From positions 62,001 to 126,000 of the forward strand of contig JAMDCP010000011.1 of the NCBI GenBank assembly GCA_023489335.1: DNA of 64,000 nucleotides, written 5' to 3'. Below, piece after piece: positions 42,933 through 51,273 of this stretch. The DNA is from Deltaproteobacteria bacterium (GTDB taxonomy: Bacteria > SZUA-79 > Acidulodesulfobacterales > Acidulodesulfobacteraceae). Positions within the stretch are counted from its first letter, which is position 1; the number at the start of each line of letters is the position of its first letter. The position numbers and the translations under genes are program-made. Below the pieces are notes generated by a model. It did no database searches. It saw only the letters and a list, made by a program, of their open reading frames with translations, and was not told where the DNA came from.

Positions 42933-45581
42933 ATGAAAAATTTACTGTCAGGCGAATTAAGAGAGATATTTATAAACTTTTTTAAGGAAAGAGGGCATAC
43001 CTTTGTGGCAAGCTCGTCTTTAATTCCCGCGGGCGATGAGTCCATTATGTTTACTAACGCCGGCATGGTTCAATTTAAAGAATATTTCACGGGTCAGGTT
43101 AAACCGCCGTTTTTAAGGGCAGTAACAGTCCAAAAATGTATGAGAGCGGGCGGCAAGCATAACGATCTGGAAAATGTGGGCAGGACTTCCCGCCATCATA
43201 CCTTTTTTGAGATGCTTGGAAATTTTTCTTTTGGGGATTATTTTAAAAAGGATGCCGTGAGCTTTGCTTATGAATTTTTAAAAGACATTCTGGAGATGGA
43301 CGAAAATCGTCTTTATGTCTCAGTTCACAAAAAAGATGAGGAGGGGTATTCGATATGGAGAGATATTATCGGATTTGACGAAAGTAAAATTTATAAGCTT
43401 GGAGACGATTCGAATTTCTGGCAGATGGGGGAAACGGGTCCGTGCGGCTATTCCAGCGAGATATTTTTTGATACGGGTTATTCCGAGTCGGGTCATGAAG
43501 AGTGTGATATAAATTGCGATTGCGGGAGATATTTGGAAATTTGGAATCTTGTTTTTATGGAATTTAACAAAGAAAGGGACGGTTCCGTTGCAAGGCTTCC
43601 TGAACCGTCGATAGATACTGGCATGGGGCTAGAACGAATCGTGAGGGTTTTACAGAATGTAAAATCAAATTATGACACCGATGTCTTTAAGCCGTACATA
43701 AGCGGGATAGACGGCATCACGGGCAGAATGTATAACGGCGGCGACGAAAATTACGATACAGCCGTCAGAGTGATAAGCGACCATATCAGGACATCGATGT
43801 TTTTGGCCGCGGAATCGGTTTTTCCGTCAAATGAAGGCAGAGGATATGTCTTTAGAAGGATAATGAGGCGGCTTATCAGATTTTCTTTAAAGCTAAATCT
43901 AACACTTGAAAACTTAATATATTTGGGAAATATCGTCGTAATTACAATGGGCGGATTTTATCCCGAGGTTAGAGACGGTATCATGGTTTTTGAAAAGATA
44001 ATGTCCGAGGAGTACGATAAATTTAACGATACGGTCGGTTTCGGCTTAAAACTTCTCGAAGAAAAAATATCGGAATTAAAAAATAACAGGGAGAAAATTA
44101 TACCGGGCGACTTTATCTTTAAACTTTACGACACTAACGGTTTTCCCTTAGATATGGCCATAGATATCGCATCGGAAAATAATCTGTCTTTAGATTTAAA
44201 AAGATTCGATGAACTTATGAATGTTCAGAAAAGCGGTTCAAAACAAAAAAAGGAGAAATTTAACATTTTAGATATCGATTTAAGTTTTCCAAAAACAAAT
44301 TTTACAGGGTATAGCAATCTTGACGCTCACGGCAAAATCCTTGGTTTTTTGAATGAATCGGGTGAATTAACGGGGAGGCTGGAAGACGGCGATGTCTGCT
44401 ATGCAATATCCGATGCCACCCCGTTTTATCCGGACGGGGGCGGCCAGTCGGGGGATAAGGGGATAATAGAATGGGAAGACGGAAGTTTAAGGGTTTCCAA
44501 TACCTTTAAAACAAAAAGCGGCATAATATTGCACTACGGAAGGATATTCGGTAAATGTACTGCACCGGCCCCGGCAAGATTTACGGTCGATAAAAAGAAC
44601 AGGAAAAAAACGGCATCGAATCACAGCGCCACACACCTTTTACAGAGCGCTTTAAGAACCGTTCTTGGAAGTTATGTCGTCCAGCAGGGTTCGTCCGTGG
44701 ATTCGGAAAGATTGAGGTTTGATTTTACGCAGGCAAAGCCTATTTCGGACGATGAATTGCGCAAGGTGGAATCCCTGACGAATGAATATATTTTTTCCGA
44801 TTTAGAGGTCAAAGTCGAAGAGCTTGATGTCAAATCCGCGCTTAATGCAGGGGCGCTTCATTTTTTCGACGAGAAATATGAGGATACGGTCAGGGTCGTT
44901 TCGATGGGGGATGTTTCGAAGGAGTTTTGCGGGGGAACGCATGTGTCGAGAACCGGAGAGATAGGATTTTTTAAGATAATGCGCGAGTCTTCCATTGCTT
45001 CGGGTATAAGAAGGATTGAAGCGGTTACAGGCTACAACTATTTAAACCAATTATATATCGAAGAGGACAACTTGAATAATATCGCCTCGCTCTTGGGCGC
45101 TTCAAAACCGGATGTGTATAATAAAATAATCAATCTTTATTATGATTACGAATATTTAAAAAAGGAGAATAGCGATATTAAGTTAAAGCTAAACACCTTT
45201 GAATCCGAAAGGCTTATTAGAGAATTTAAAAACATCGGTCCTGCCTCCTGCGTAATCTCTAAATTCGAAGATTCATCCCAGGACGATCTTAAGGAATTGA
45301 TTAACATATTAAAATCGAGGCGGGATTTTCCCGGGGGGGACAGCGCCGTGATTTTTGTTTCTTTAATTAATAAAGAGAGGTTAATTTATATCTGCTCCGC
45401 CGAAGGTAATATAGACGCATCTAAAATAGTTAAACTTCTAAACGGGCAGGTCGGCGGAAAAGGCGGGGGGAAGAGGGACTTTGCCCAGGGCGGCAGTACT
45501 GATATTTCAAAATTTAACGAAATCGAAAAAATATTGGAAAAAGTCCTGAAAGATTTATTTTTGCATAAAATCCAGGCTTAG
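42933..45581 (+). CDS. alaS: Alanyl-tRNA synthetase
   Basis: FTNAGMVQFKEYFTGQ, RTSRHHTFFEMLGNFSFGDYFK, NHSATHLLQSALR, CGGTHVSRTGEIG. Confidence 0.98.
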   Translation: MKNLLSGELREIFINFFKERGHTFVASSSLIPAGDESIMFTNAGMVQFKEYFTGQVKPPFLRAVTVQKCMRAGGKHNDLENVGRTSRHHTFFEMLGNFSFGDYFKKDAVSFAYEFLKDILEMDENRLYVSVHKKDEEGYSIWRDIIGFDESKIYKLGDDSNFWQMGETGPCGYSSEIFFDTGYSESGHEECDINCDCGRYLEIWNLVFMEFNKERDGSVARLPEPSIDTGMGLERIVRVLQNVKSNYDTDVFKPYISGIDGITGRMYNGGDENYDTAVRVISDHIRTSMFLAAESVFPSNEGRGYVFRRIMRRLIRFSLKLNLTLENLIYLGNIVVITMGGFYPEVRDGIMVFEKIMSEEYDKFNDTVGFGLKLLEEKISELKNNREKIIPGDFIFKLYDTNGFPLDMAIDIASENNLSLDLKRFDELMNVQKSGSKQKKEKFNILDIDLSFPKTNFTGYSNLDAHGKILGFLNESGELTGRLEDGDVCYAISDATPFYPDGGGQSGDKGIIEWEDGSLRVSNTFKTKSGIILHYGRIFGKCTAPAPARFTVDKKNRKKTASNHSATHLLQSALRTVLGSYVVQQGSSVDSERLRFDFTQAKPISDDELRKVESLTNEYIFSDLEVKVEELDVKSALNAGALHFFDEKYEDTVRVVSMGDVSKEFCGGTHVSRTGEIGFFKIMRESSIASGIRRIEAVTGYNYLNQLYIEEDNLNNIASLLGASKPDVYNKIINLYYDYEYLKKENSDIKLKLNTFESERLIREFKNIGPASCVISKFEDSSQDDLKELINILKSRRDFPGGDSAVIFVSLINKERLIYICSAEGNIDASKIVKLLNGQVGGKGGGKRDFAQGGSTDISKFNEIEKILEKVLKDLFLHKIQA

Positions 45582-45582
45582 T

Positions 45583-45621
45583 AGAAAAACTGGTCGGAAT
45601 TCAATTCCGACCAGTTTTTCT
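45583..45621. terminator. Perfect 39 nt palindrome, bidirectional terminator
   Basis: AGAAAAACTGGTCGGAATTcAATTCCGACCAGTTTTTCT. Confidence 0.93.
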
Positions 45622-45650
45622 CGTAGAAATTTTATGCGCGCTAAAACAAT

Positions 45651-45860
45651 ATGGTAAAAATATACGGAAGGCTGGGTTCGGGAATGCCCGCGGTCGAGGG
45701 TTTAATAAGGGAGTTCTTACTTAAAAGGGAGAGTTTCAAGCTTTATAATATCGACAATTTTGAGCAGGCGTACATTGAGTTTTCGGATATTACCAGAGGA
45801 GACATTAACGCGCCGGAGGTATTGGTAATAGACGAGAAAGGAGATATTTATAAAAATTAA
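45651..45860 (+). CDS. 69 aa conserved-looking protein, glutaredoxin-like pattern without CxxC
   Basis: MVKIYGRLGSGMPAVEGLIREFLL...APEVLVIDEKGDIYK. Confidence 0.55.
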   Translation: MVKIYGRLGSGMPAVEGLIREFLLKRESFKLYNIDNFEQAYIEFSDITRGDINAPEVLVIDEKGDIYKN

Positions 45861-45872
45861 ATTAATAAAATT

Positions 45873-46658
45873 TTGGAATCTTTAAAGCTAAAATATATAA
45901 CTATACCCGCTATTCTTACTATTTTAATTTTTTCATCTTTAGGTTTTAGCGGATGTGGCTATTATATTAAAAAAACCGAAAAGTTTAAAAAACCCGTTAA
46001 CACCCTCTATAAAACCAAAAAAGAAGTTTTAACGGGGCTCGCAAAGAATTATGAAAATTTTAAAGGAATGTCCGGAAGATTTGTAATAACGGCGTATGGC
46101 AGCTATTTTCCCTTCGAGGAAGCAGGGCTTTATAAATATGTTAAAGACAAATATATAAAGTTTACCATTCTCGACATGTACGGCGACCAGCTTTTTTATG
46201 CTAAAATAATCAAGGGCAAAGATAAAGTTTTTTTTCTTGTTCGCGGGAAAAAATATCAAGGAAAAAGGCTTTTGCATGAAAAGCTTTTTCGGGCGTTTAG
46301 AATTTTTTTAAATTTAAACAGCCTTTATAAAATCAAGAATTCCGATGTTTTCTATAACACTGGCAGCGGATTCTTTTTTGAATACCATAAAAAAGGCAGC
46401 GGCCGTCACGGCCATAATAATGCTTATTATATTTATGTTGACAGAAAATACCTTATTAAAAAAATTACCGTCGTAAAACATAAAAAGATGCTCGAGACTA
46501 TCTATTTTAAAGATTATATCCCAAAGGGCGGGGTCAGGATTCCTTTAAAAATAGTGGTTGACGATTATCTTTATAATGTTAAAATAAAAGTGGCGGTTTC
46601 CAAAGGCAGCAAGGTATTTTATATGAACGATTTTAATGGGGAGCAATATGAAAAGTAA
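45873..46658 (+). CDS. DUF4292/LolB-like outer-membrane lipoprotein (TTG start)
   Basis: Lipobox-like FSGCGYY; LolB-like beta pattern; next to bamD. Confidence 0.65.
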   Translation: MESLKLKYITIPAILTILIFSSLGFSGCGYYIKKTEKFKKPVNTLYKTKKEVLTGLAKNYENFKGMSGRFVITAYGSYFPFEEAGLYKYVKDKYIKFTILDMYGDQLFYAKIIKGKDKVFFLVRGKKYQGKRLLHEKLFRAFRIFLNLNSLYKIKNSDVFYNTGSGFFFEYHKKGSGRHGHNNAYYIYVDRKYLIKKITVVKHKKMLETIYFKDYIPKGGVRIPLKIVVDDYLYNVKIKVAVSKGSKVFYMNDFNGEQYEK

Positions 46659-47397
46659 AATATACCGGCTATCGGTTATAGCTATAATGGCAATAACAAT
46701 ATCTATGGCATCTTCTATCCTTTTAGCGGGATGCGCTAAAAATGTCAAAAAACCTGTCCTGCCACCCGATGTTTATTACAAAAAAGCCCTTTTTTATGCA
46801 GGGAAACATGATTATTCCAATGCGGCTAAAAACTTTAAAGCCCTTATCGAAAACTATCCCACATATCACAATACACAAGAGGCGGAGTTAAAGCTTGGCG
46901 ATGCCTATTATCTTGGAGGAAAGTTTATAGAGGCGCAGGGGGCTTATATGGATTTTATCCGCCTCCACCCCAACTCTAAATATACCCCTTTTGCTATGTA
47001 TTATGCGGCCATGTCATATTACAAAAGGAAAGAAGCGGTTGGGAGAACCCAGAGCCCTTTAAGGCACGCCAAGCTTATGTTCGAAGAGTTAGTATCGAAA
47101 TATCCTTATTCGGAATATTCTAAAAAGGCTCTTAAATATATTAAAATGATAAATATAGATTTATCCGAAAACACTTTTTTTACAGGGCTTTATTATTTTA
47201 ACGCAAGCCTTTGGAAACCTGCCGCTTACATATTTAAGGCCGTTCTTAAACAGTACCCCGGTACGCCTGTTATTCCAAAGACTTTATATTGTTTAACGGT
47301 ATGCTATAGAAACTTAAACGATAAGAAGACGGAAAATTATTATAAAAATATTTTGAGGACAAACTATCCGCAAAGTAAATATGCGAAAATGGCATAA
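46636..47397 (+). CDS. bamD: Outer membrane protein assembly factor BamD
   Basis: Lipobox LLAGCA; YKKALFYAGKHDYSNAAKNFKALIENYP...HPNSKYTPFAMYYAAMSYYK TPR pattern. Confidence 0.92.
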   Translation: MGSNMKSKIYRLSVIAIMAITISMASSILLAGCAKNVKKPVLPPDVYYKKALFYAGKHDYSNAAKNFKALIENYPTYHNTQEAELKLGDAYYLGGKFIEAQGAYMDFIRLHPNSKYTPFAMYYAAMSYYKRKEAVGRTQSPLRHAKLMFEELVSKYPYSEYSKKALKYIKMINIDLSENTFFTGLYYFNASLWKPAAYIFKAVLKQYPGTPVIPKTLYCLTVCYRNLNDKKTENYYKNILRTNYPQSKYAKMA

Positions 47398-47426
47398 CGA
47401 ACGGCATAGCGATATGTTAAATTTTC

Positions 47427-47455
47427 TTGACACTAAGCGTGAATTATGCAATAAT
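47427..47455 (+). promoter_or_regulatory. Sigma70-type promoter for infC operon
   Basis: TTGACA-17 nt-AATAAT. Confidence 0.65.
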
Positions 47456-47487
47456 TTTAAAACTATAATTTAATAAATAAAGGAGAG

Positions 47488-48027
47488 ATTCGCATACAAA
47501 AAAATATTAAAACAGATATCAACGAAGGCATCAGGGCAAAAGAAGTCAGGGTTATAGACGAGGAAGGTAAACAGATTGGAATAATGCCTTTATTTGCCGC
47601 TATTAAACTTGCAAAGGAAAAATCTTTAGACCTGGTTGAAATGTCCAAAGATGCCGTGCCTCCCGTTTGCAGGATAATGGATTATGGCAAATTTAGGTAT
47701 GAGCAAAGCAAAAAACTTCAGGAAGCCAGGAAAAAGCAGGTTGTTGTCCACATAAAAGAGGTTAAGTTTAGACCCAATACCGATGAGCATGATTACAGGT
47801 TTAAGCTAAAAAATATAATTAACTTTCTTAAAGAGGGAAACAAGGTAAAGTTAGCCGTTACATTTAAAGGCAGGGAACTTGTGCATACCGATTTAGGAAT
47901 TAAGGTAATATTAAGGGTCATAGAAGATATTAAAGAATTCGGCATTCCCGAATTCCCGATTAAGCCGGATGTTAAAAGAACATTTAGCACCGTAATCGTT
48001 CCGGTTAAAGCAAAAAAGGTGCAATAA
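47488..48027 (+). CDS. infC: Translation initiation factor IF-3 (non-canonical start, ATT 47488 or ATA 47494)
   Basis: In-frame N-terminal extension INEGIRAKEVRVIDEEGKQIGIM of the ORF-track call; IF3 motif PPVCRIMDYGKFRYEQSK; no ATG/GTG/TTG between the stop at 47458 and ATG 47584. Confidence 0.92.
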   Translation: MRIQKNIKTDINEGIRAKEVRVIDEEGKQIGIMPLFAAIKLAKEKSLDLVEMSKDAVPPVCRIMDYGKFRYEQSKKLQEARKKQVVVHIKEVKFRPNTDEHDYRFKLKNIINFLKEGNKVKLAVTFKGRELVHTDLGIKVILRVIEDIKEFGIPEFPIKPDVKRTFSTVIVPVKAKKVQ

Positions 48028-48056
48028 GCCAGTCTATTTATCGCAAAATATATTAT

Positions 48057-48116
48057 TAATTCCCCTTTTTTAAAAGGGGTGGCATTTTGCCTCAAGGCAA
48101 AATGACGGGGTATTTA
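48057..48116 (+). repeat. CCCC-hairpin modular repeat, copy a
   Basis: TTAATTCCCCTTTTTTAAAAGGGGTGGCATTTTGCCTcAAGGCAAAATGACGGGGTATTTA. Confidence 0.9.
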
Positions 48117-48144
48117 TTTTAAAATTATTTTAAGGGGTTCTAAA

Positions 48145-48348
48145 ATGGCAAAAATAAAGATCAAGACCAACAGGGGAGCAAAGAAGAGGTTTAAGATTAC
48201 GGCTAACGGAAAGGTGGTTCATTATAAGGCTAACAAAAGCCATATATTAACTTCAAAGGCTCGAAAAAGAAAGAATAAACTTAAGAAAAGCGCCATCGTT
48301 AATTTGGTTGACGCTATGAATATCAAAAGGCTTGTTCCTTATTTATAA
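48145..48348 (+). CDS. rpmI: 50S ribosomal protein L35
   Basis: [20 protein letters not shown]...[11 protein letters not shown]. Confidence 0.97.
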   Translation: MAKIKIKTNRGAKKRFKITANGKVVHYKANKSHILTSKARKRKNKLKKSAIVNLVDAMNIKRLVPYL

Positions 48349-48364
48349 TAAAAGGAGTTAAATA

Positions 48365-48715
48365 ATGTCAAGGGTAAAAAGAGGGGTTTTAACAAAAAAA
48401 AGGCATAAAAAAGTTTTAAAACTTGCAAAGGGTTATTACGGCGCAAGAAGCAGGCTTTTTAAGTCGGCGCAGGAAACTGTCTTAAAGGGGCTTAATTACG
48501 CTTATAGAGATAGAAAGGTTAAAAAAAGGCAGTTCAGAGGGCTATGGATAGTTAGGATTAATGCCGCATGCAGGGCGAACGATATATCTTATTCAAAATT
48601 TATTAATGCGCTTAATAAGAAAGGGATTAATTTAAACAGAAAGGTTTTGGCTGAAATTGCGTTAACCGATCCGGCTGCGTTTTCCGGTTTGGTTAAAGAA
48701 ATAACATCCAATTAA
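48365..48715 (+). CDS. rplT: 50S ribosomal protein L20
   Basis: [33 protein letters not shown]. Confidence 0.98.
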   Translation: MSRVKRGVLTKKRHKKVLKLAKGYYGARSRLFKSAQETVLKGLNYAYRDRKVKKRQFRGLWIVRINAACRANDISYSKFINALNKKGINLNRKVLAEIALTDPAAFSGLVKEITSN

Positions 48716-48827
48716 TTCCCCTTTTTTACATACCCCGTCGGTCAGCTTGCGGCTGACCGCCACCCCTTTTGAAAAAGGGGAATGGGGGTGTCATTTTGCC
48801 TTAAGGCAAAATGACGGGGTATTTATA
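48714..48827. repeat. CCCC-hairpin modular repeat, compound copy b (reverse plus forward unit)
   Basis: TACCCCGTCGGTCAGCTTGCGGCTGACCGCCACCCCTTTTgAAAAAGGGGAAT then GGGTGTCATTTTGCCTTAAGGCAAAATGACGGGGTATTTATAA. Confidence 0.9.
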
Positions 48828-48910
48828 ATTAAACCCTTCAATTAAGATTAAAAACTTATTATTAAATTTACCCCCAAGTTAAACCTTATAAACGAGGGCC
48901 TTGATAATAA

Positions 48911-49216
48911 ATGTCTTTAACAAAATCAGACTTAACGAACAAGATTCGCAGTAAGGTTGGCTTGTCCTCTGCCGAATCCTTAACATATGTAAACTCTTTT
49001 TTTGATTTTATAAAATCGGAAGCGGAAAAAGACGGACAGGTTAAATTGACCGGTTTTGGAAGCTTTCTCATCAAAGAAAAAAAGAGAAGGAAGGGCCGGA
49101 ATCCTCAAACAGGCGAACCTATTTATATCAGCGAAAGAAAGGTGCTAAAGTTTAAGTCCTCGGTTGTCTTGAAATCGAAAATAAATAAAAAATATAAAAA
49201 TGGATCCGGTGGATGA
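48911..49216 (+). CDS. ihfA: HU/IHF-family DNA-binding protein (IHF alpha-like)
   Basis: GQVKLTGFGSFLIKEKKRRKGRNPQTGEPIYISERKVLKFKSS. Confidence 0.93.
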   Translation: MSLTKSDLTNKIRSKVGLSSAESLTYVNSFFDFIKSEAEKDGQVKLTGFGSFLIKEKKRRKGRNPQTGEPIYISERKVLKFKSSVVLKSKINKKYKNGSGG

Positions 49217-49532
49217 GAAGCTTTATTATAAAATTGGGGAAGTTGCAAAAATAATAGAAATTGAGCCTTATGTCATAAGATACTGGGAAACGGAATTCAA
49301 TTTCTTAAAGCCGCATAAATCCAAAAGCTCTCACAGGCTTTATTTAAAATCCGATATCGAAAAGCTTTTGCTGATAAAGGATTATTTGTATAATAAAAAA
49401 TTTACGATAGAAGGGGCAAAAAAGGCGATAAAAGCAAAATCATCTCAAAAAGACGATAATATTAAGCTTATAAAAAATATTCATAACGAACTTAATTCCG
49501 TTAAGTCCCTTTTGTTATCGAGAAAAAAATAG
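49200..49532 (+). CDS. MerR-family transcriptional regulator
   Basis: YYKIGEVAKIIEIEPYVIRYWETEFNFLKPHKSKSSHRLY. Confidence 0.92.
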   Translation: MDPVDEKLYYKIGEVAKIIEIEPYVIRYWETEFNFLKPHKSKSSHRLYLKSDIEKLLLIKDYLYNKKFTIEGAKKAIKAKSSQKDDNIKLIKNIHNELNSVKSLLLSRKK

Positions 49533-49534
49533 TA

Positions 49535-50344
49535 ATGAACATACTTCTTTCAAATGATGACGGGGTTTATGCAACAGGTATAAATATTTTATTTGAAGAG
49601 CTTAAAAAGTTTGCCGATGTCGTAATTGTCGCTCCCGATAGAGAAAGAAGCGCAAGCTCACATTCTTTAACCATAGACAGGCCGTTAAGAGTTAATGAAA
49701 TCAAGCCGGATATATTTTCAGTTGACGGCACGCCTACGGATGCCGTTAACATTGCCGTTCACTCCGTTTTAAAGTCCAAGCCTGATTTAATCATATCGGG
49801 TATAAATTACGGGGGCAATATTTGCGACGATGTCATCTACTCAGGAACCGTGTCTGCGGCAATGGAGGGGGCTATTATGGGGATAAAGTCGATAGCCGTT
49901 TCATTAGTTGTAAATAAGGGCGGCGGGTATCTGCCGAAAGACCCCTCTCTTGAAGACAATCTTGAATTATCGTTCCAAAAGGCGGCAGAATTTGTTTCTA
50001 ATCTTGCCTCTGCCGTCCATAAGCATTCTTTGCCTGAATACACACTGCTCAATGTGAATATACCCCAAACGATAATAAATAAGCAAAACAGCTTCGAATA
50101 TCTTGTTACGAGGCAGGGAAAGCGTTATTTCGAGGACTTTGTCGTCGAAAAGATAGACCCCCGCGGGAGAAAATATTACTGGATTTGGGGTAAAAATATC
50201 AGGTTCGAAGATGTGGAGGGAAGCGATTACGAGGCCGTCCATAACGGTCTTATTTCCGTTACGCCCATACACCTCGATATGACAAATTATAAAGCAATGG
50301 AAAAATTAAAAAATATCGATTTTCTTTATAATATTAAATCCTGA
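49535..50344 (+). CDS. surE: 5'-nucleotidase SurE
   Basis: ILLSNDDGVYATGI, VVAPDRERSASSHSLT, VDGTPTDAVN, GINYGGNICDDVIYSGTVSAAMEG. Confidence 0.98.
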   Translation: MNILLSNDDGVYATGINILFEELKKFADVVIVAPDRERSASSHSLTIDRPLRVNEIKPDIFSVDGTPTDAVNIAVHSVLKSKPDLIISGINYGGNICDDVIYSGTVSAAMEGAIMGIKSIAVSLVVNKGGGYLPKDPSLEDNLELSFQKAAEFVSNLASAVHKHSLPEYTLLNVNIPQTIINKQNSFEYLVTRQGKRYFEDFVVEKIDPRGRKYYWIWGKNIRFEDVEGSDYEAVHNGLISVTPIHLDMTNYKAMEKLKNIDFLYNIKS

Positions 50345-50386
50345 ATGGGGAAATTAAATGGGACACCTTTTCACCTTTCAATCCCG

Positions 50387-50526
50387 TTTTCGTCTTTAAT
50401 TCCCCTTTTTTAAAAGGGGAATTTGTTATTGCGGGCATAGCTCTTCAATCTAGTTTTCGTTTTTAATTCCCCTTTTTTAAAAGGGGTGTCAGTCCACCCA
50501 CGGCGGACTGACGGGGTATTTATAAA
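50387..50526 (+). repeat. CCCC-hairpin modular repeat, tandem copy c
   Basis: Two TTTTCG(T/C)..TTTAATTCCCCTTTTTTAAAAGGGG units, then TGTCAGTCCacccacggcGGACTGACGGGGTATTTA. Confidence 0.88.
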
Positions 50527-50550
50527 ATAAATTTAACACCTATAAATTTT

Positions 50551-51195
50551 ATGGTAAATTTTAAAAACTCCGCAGGCAGGGTTACCGAACAGGCTCTTGT
50601 TTCGCAGGGAATTACCGATAAAAATGTGCTCTACGCGTTAAGAACGGTTCCGAGGGAAAAATTTGTCGAGGAATCGTTAAAAGAATTAAGTTATACGGGT
50701 GCGCCGCTTCCCATAGGCCATAATCAAACAATATCCGGTATTTACACTGTTGCTTTAATGACGCAGTCTCTTTGTTTAAATAAAAGCCATAAAATTCTTG
50801 AAATAGGAACAGGTTCGGGCTATCAGGCGGCGATTTTATCCAAGCTTTGCATGAGTGTTTTTACGATAGAACGGATAAGGGAACTATCTTTAAAGGCAAG
50901 GGATATTCTTGGAAAACTTAACATTCATAATGTGACATTTATTATCGGAGACGGAACAATCGGGTTTAAGGAATACGCCCCTTACGATAGAATAATTGTT
51001 ACAGCCTGTTCTCCCGATGTTCCCGAGGCGCTTTTCGCCCAGTTAAGCGAGGGCGGCATAATGGTTATGCCCCTTGAAATGAGCGGTTCGCAAAATATCT
51101 TTGTAATAGAAAAAAAAAATGGTAAAATGTATTCTAATAATATTGCCCCTGCAAATTTTGTCAGGCTTATAGGCAAGGATGGTTTTAAATCCTGA
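50551..51195 (+). CDS. pcm: Protein-L-isoaspartate O-methyltransferase
   Basis: VPREKFVEESLKELSYTGAPLPIGHNQTISGIYTVALM, EIGTGSGYQAAIL. Confidence 0.96.
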   Translation: MVNFKNSAGRVTEQALVSQGITDKNVLYALRTVPREKFVEESLKELSYTGAPLPIGHNQTISGIYTVALMTQSLCLNKSHKILEIGTGSGYQAAILSKLCMSVFTIERIRELSLKARDILGKLNIHNVTFIIGDGTIGFKEYAPYDRIIVTACSPDVPEALFAQLSEGGIMVMPLEMSGSQNIFVIEKKNGKMYSNNIAPANFVRLIGKDGFKS

Positions 51196-51273
51196 CCGTT
51201 CTTCCATATATGGTTTTCTTTATTATATTTGTATTATTATAAATAATTATAATCTTTTATCTTACTATTTATA

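Noticed and set aside
47584-48027. infC as starting at ATG 47584
   Set aside because: Omits the conserved IF3 N-terminal residues encoded upstream in frame.
50387-50526. Possible CRISPR-like array in the surE-pcm gap
   Set aside because: Only two partial repeats, palindromic modules shared with other loci, no regular spacers and no cas genes.
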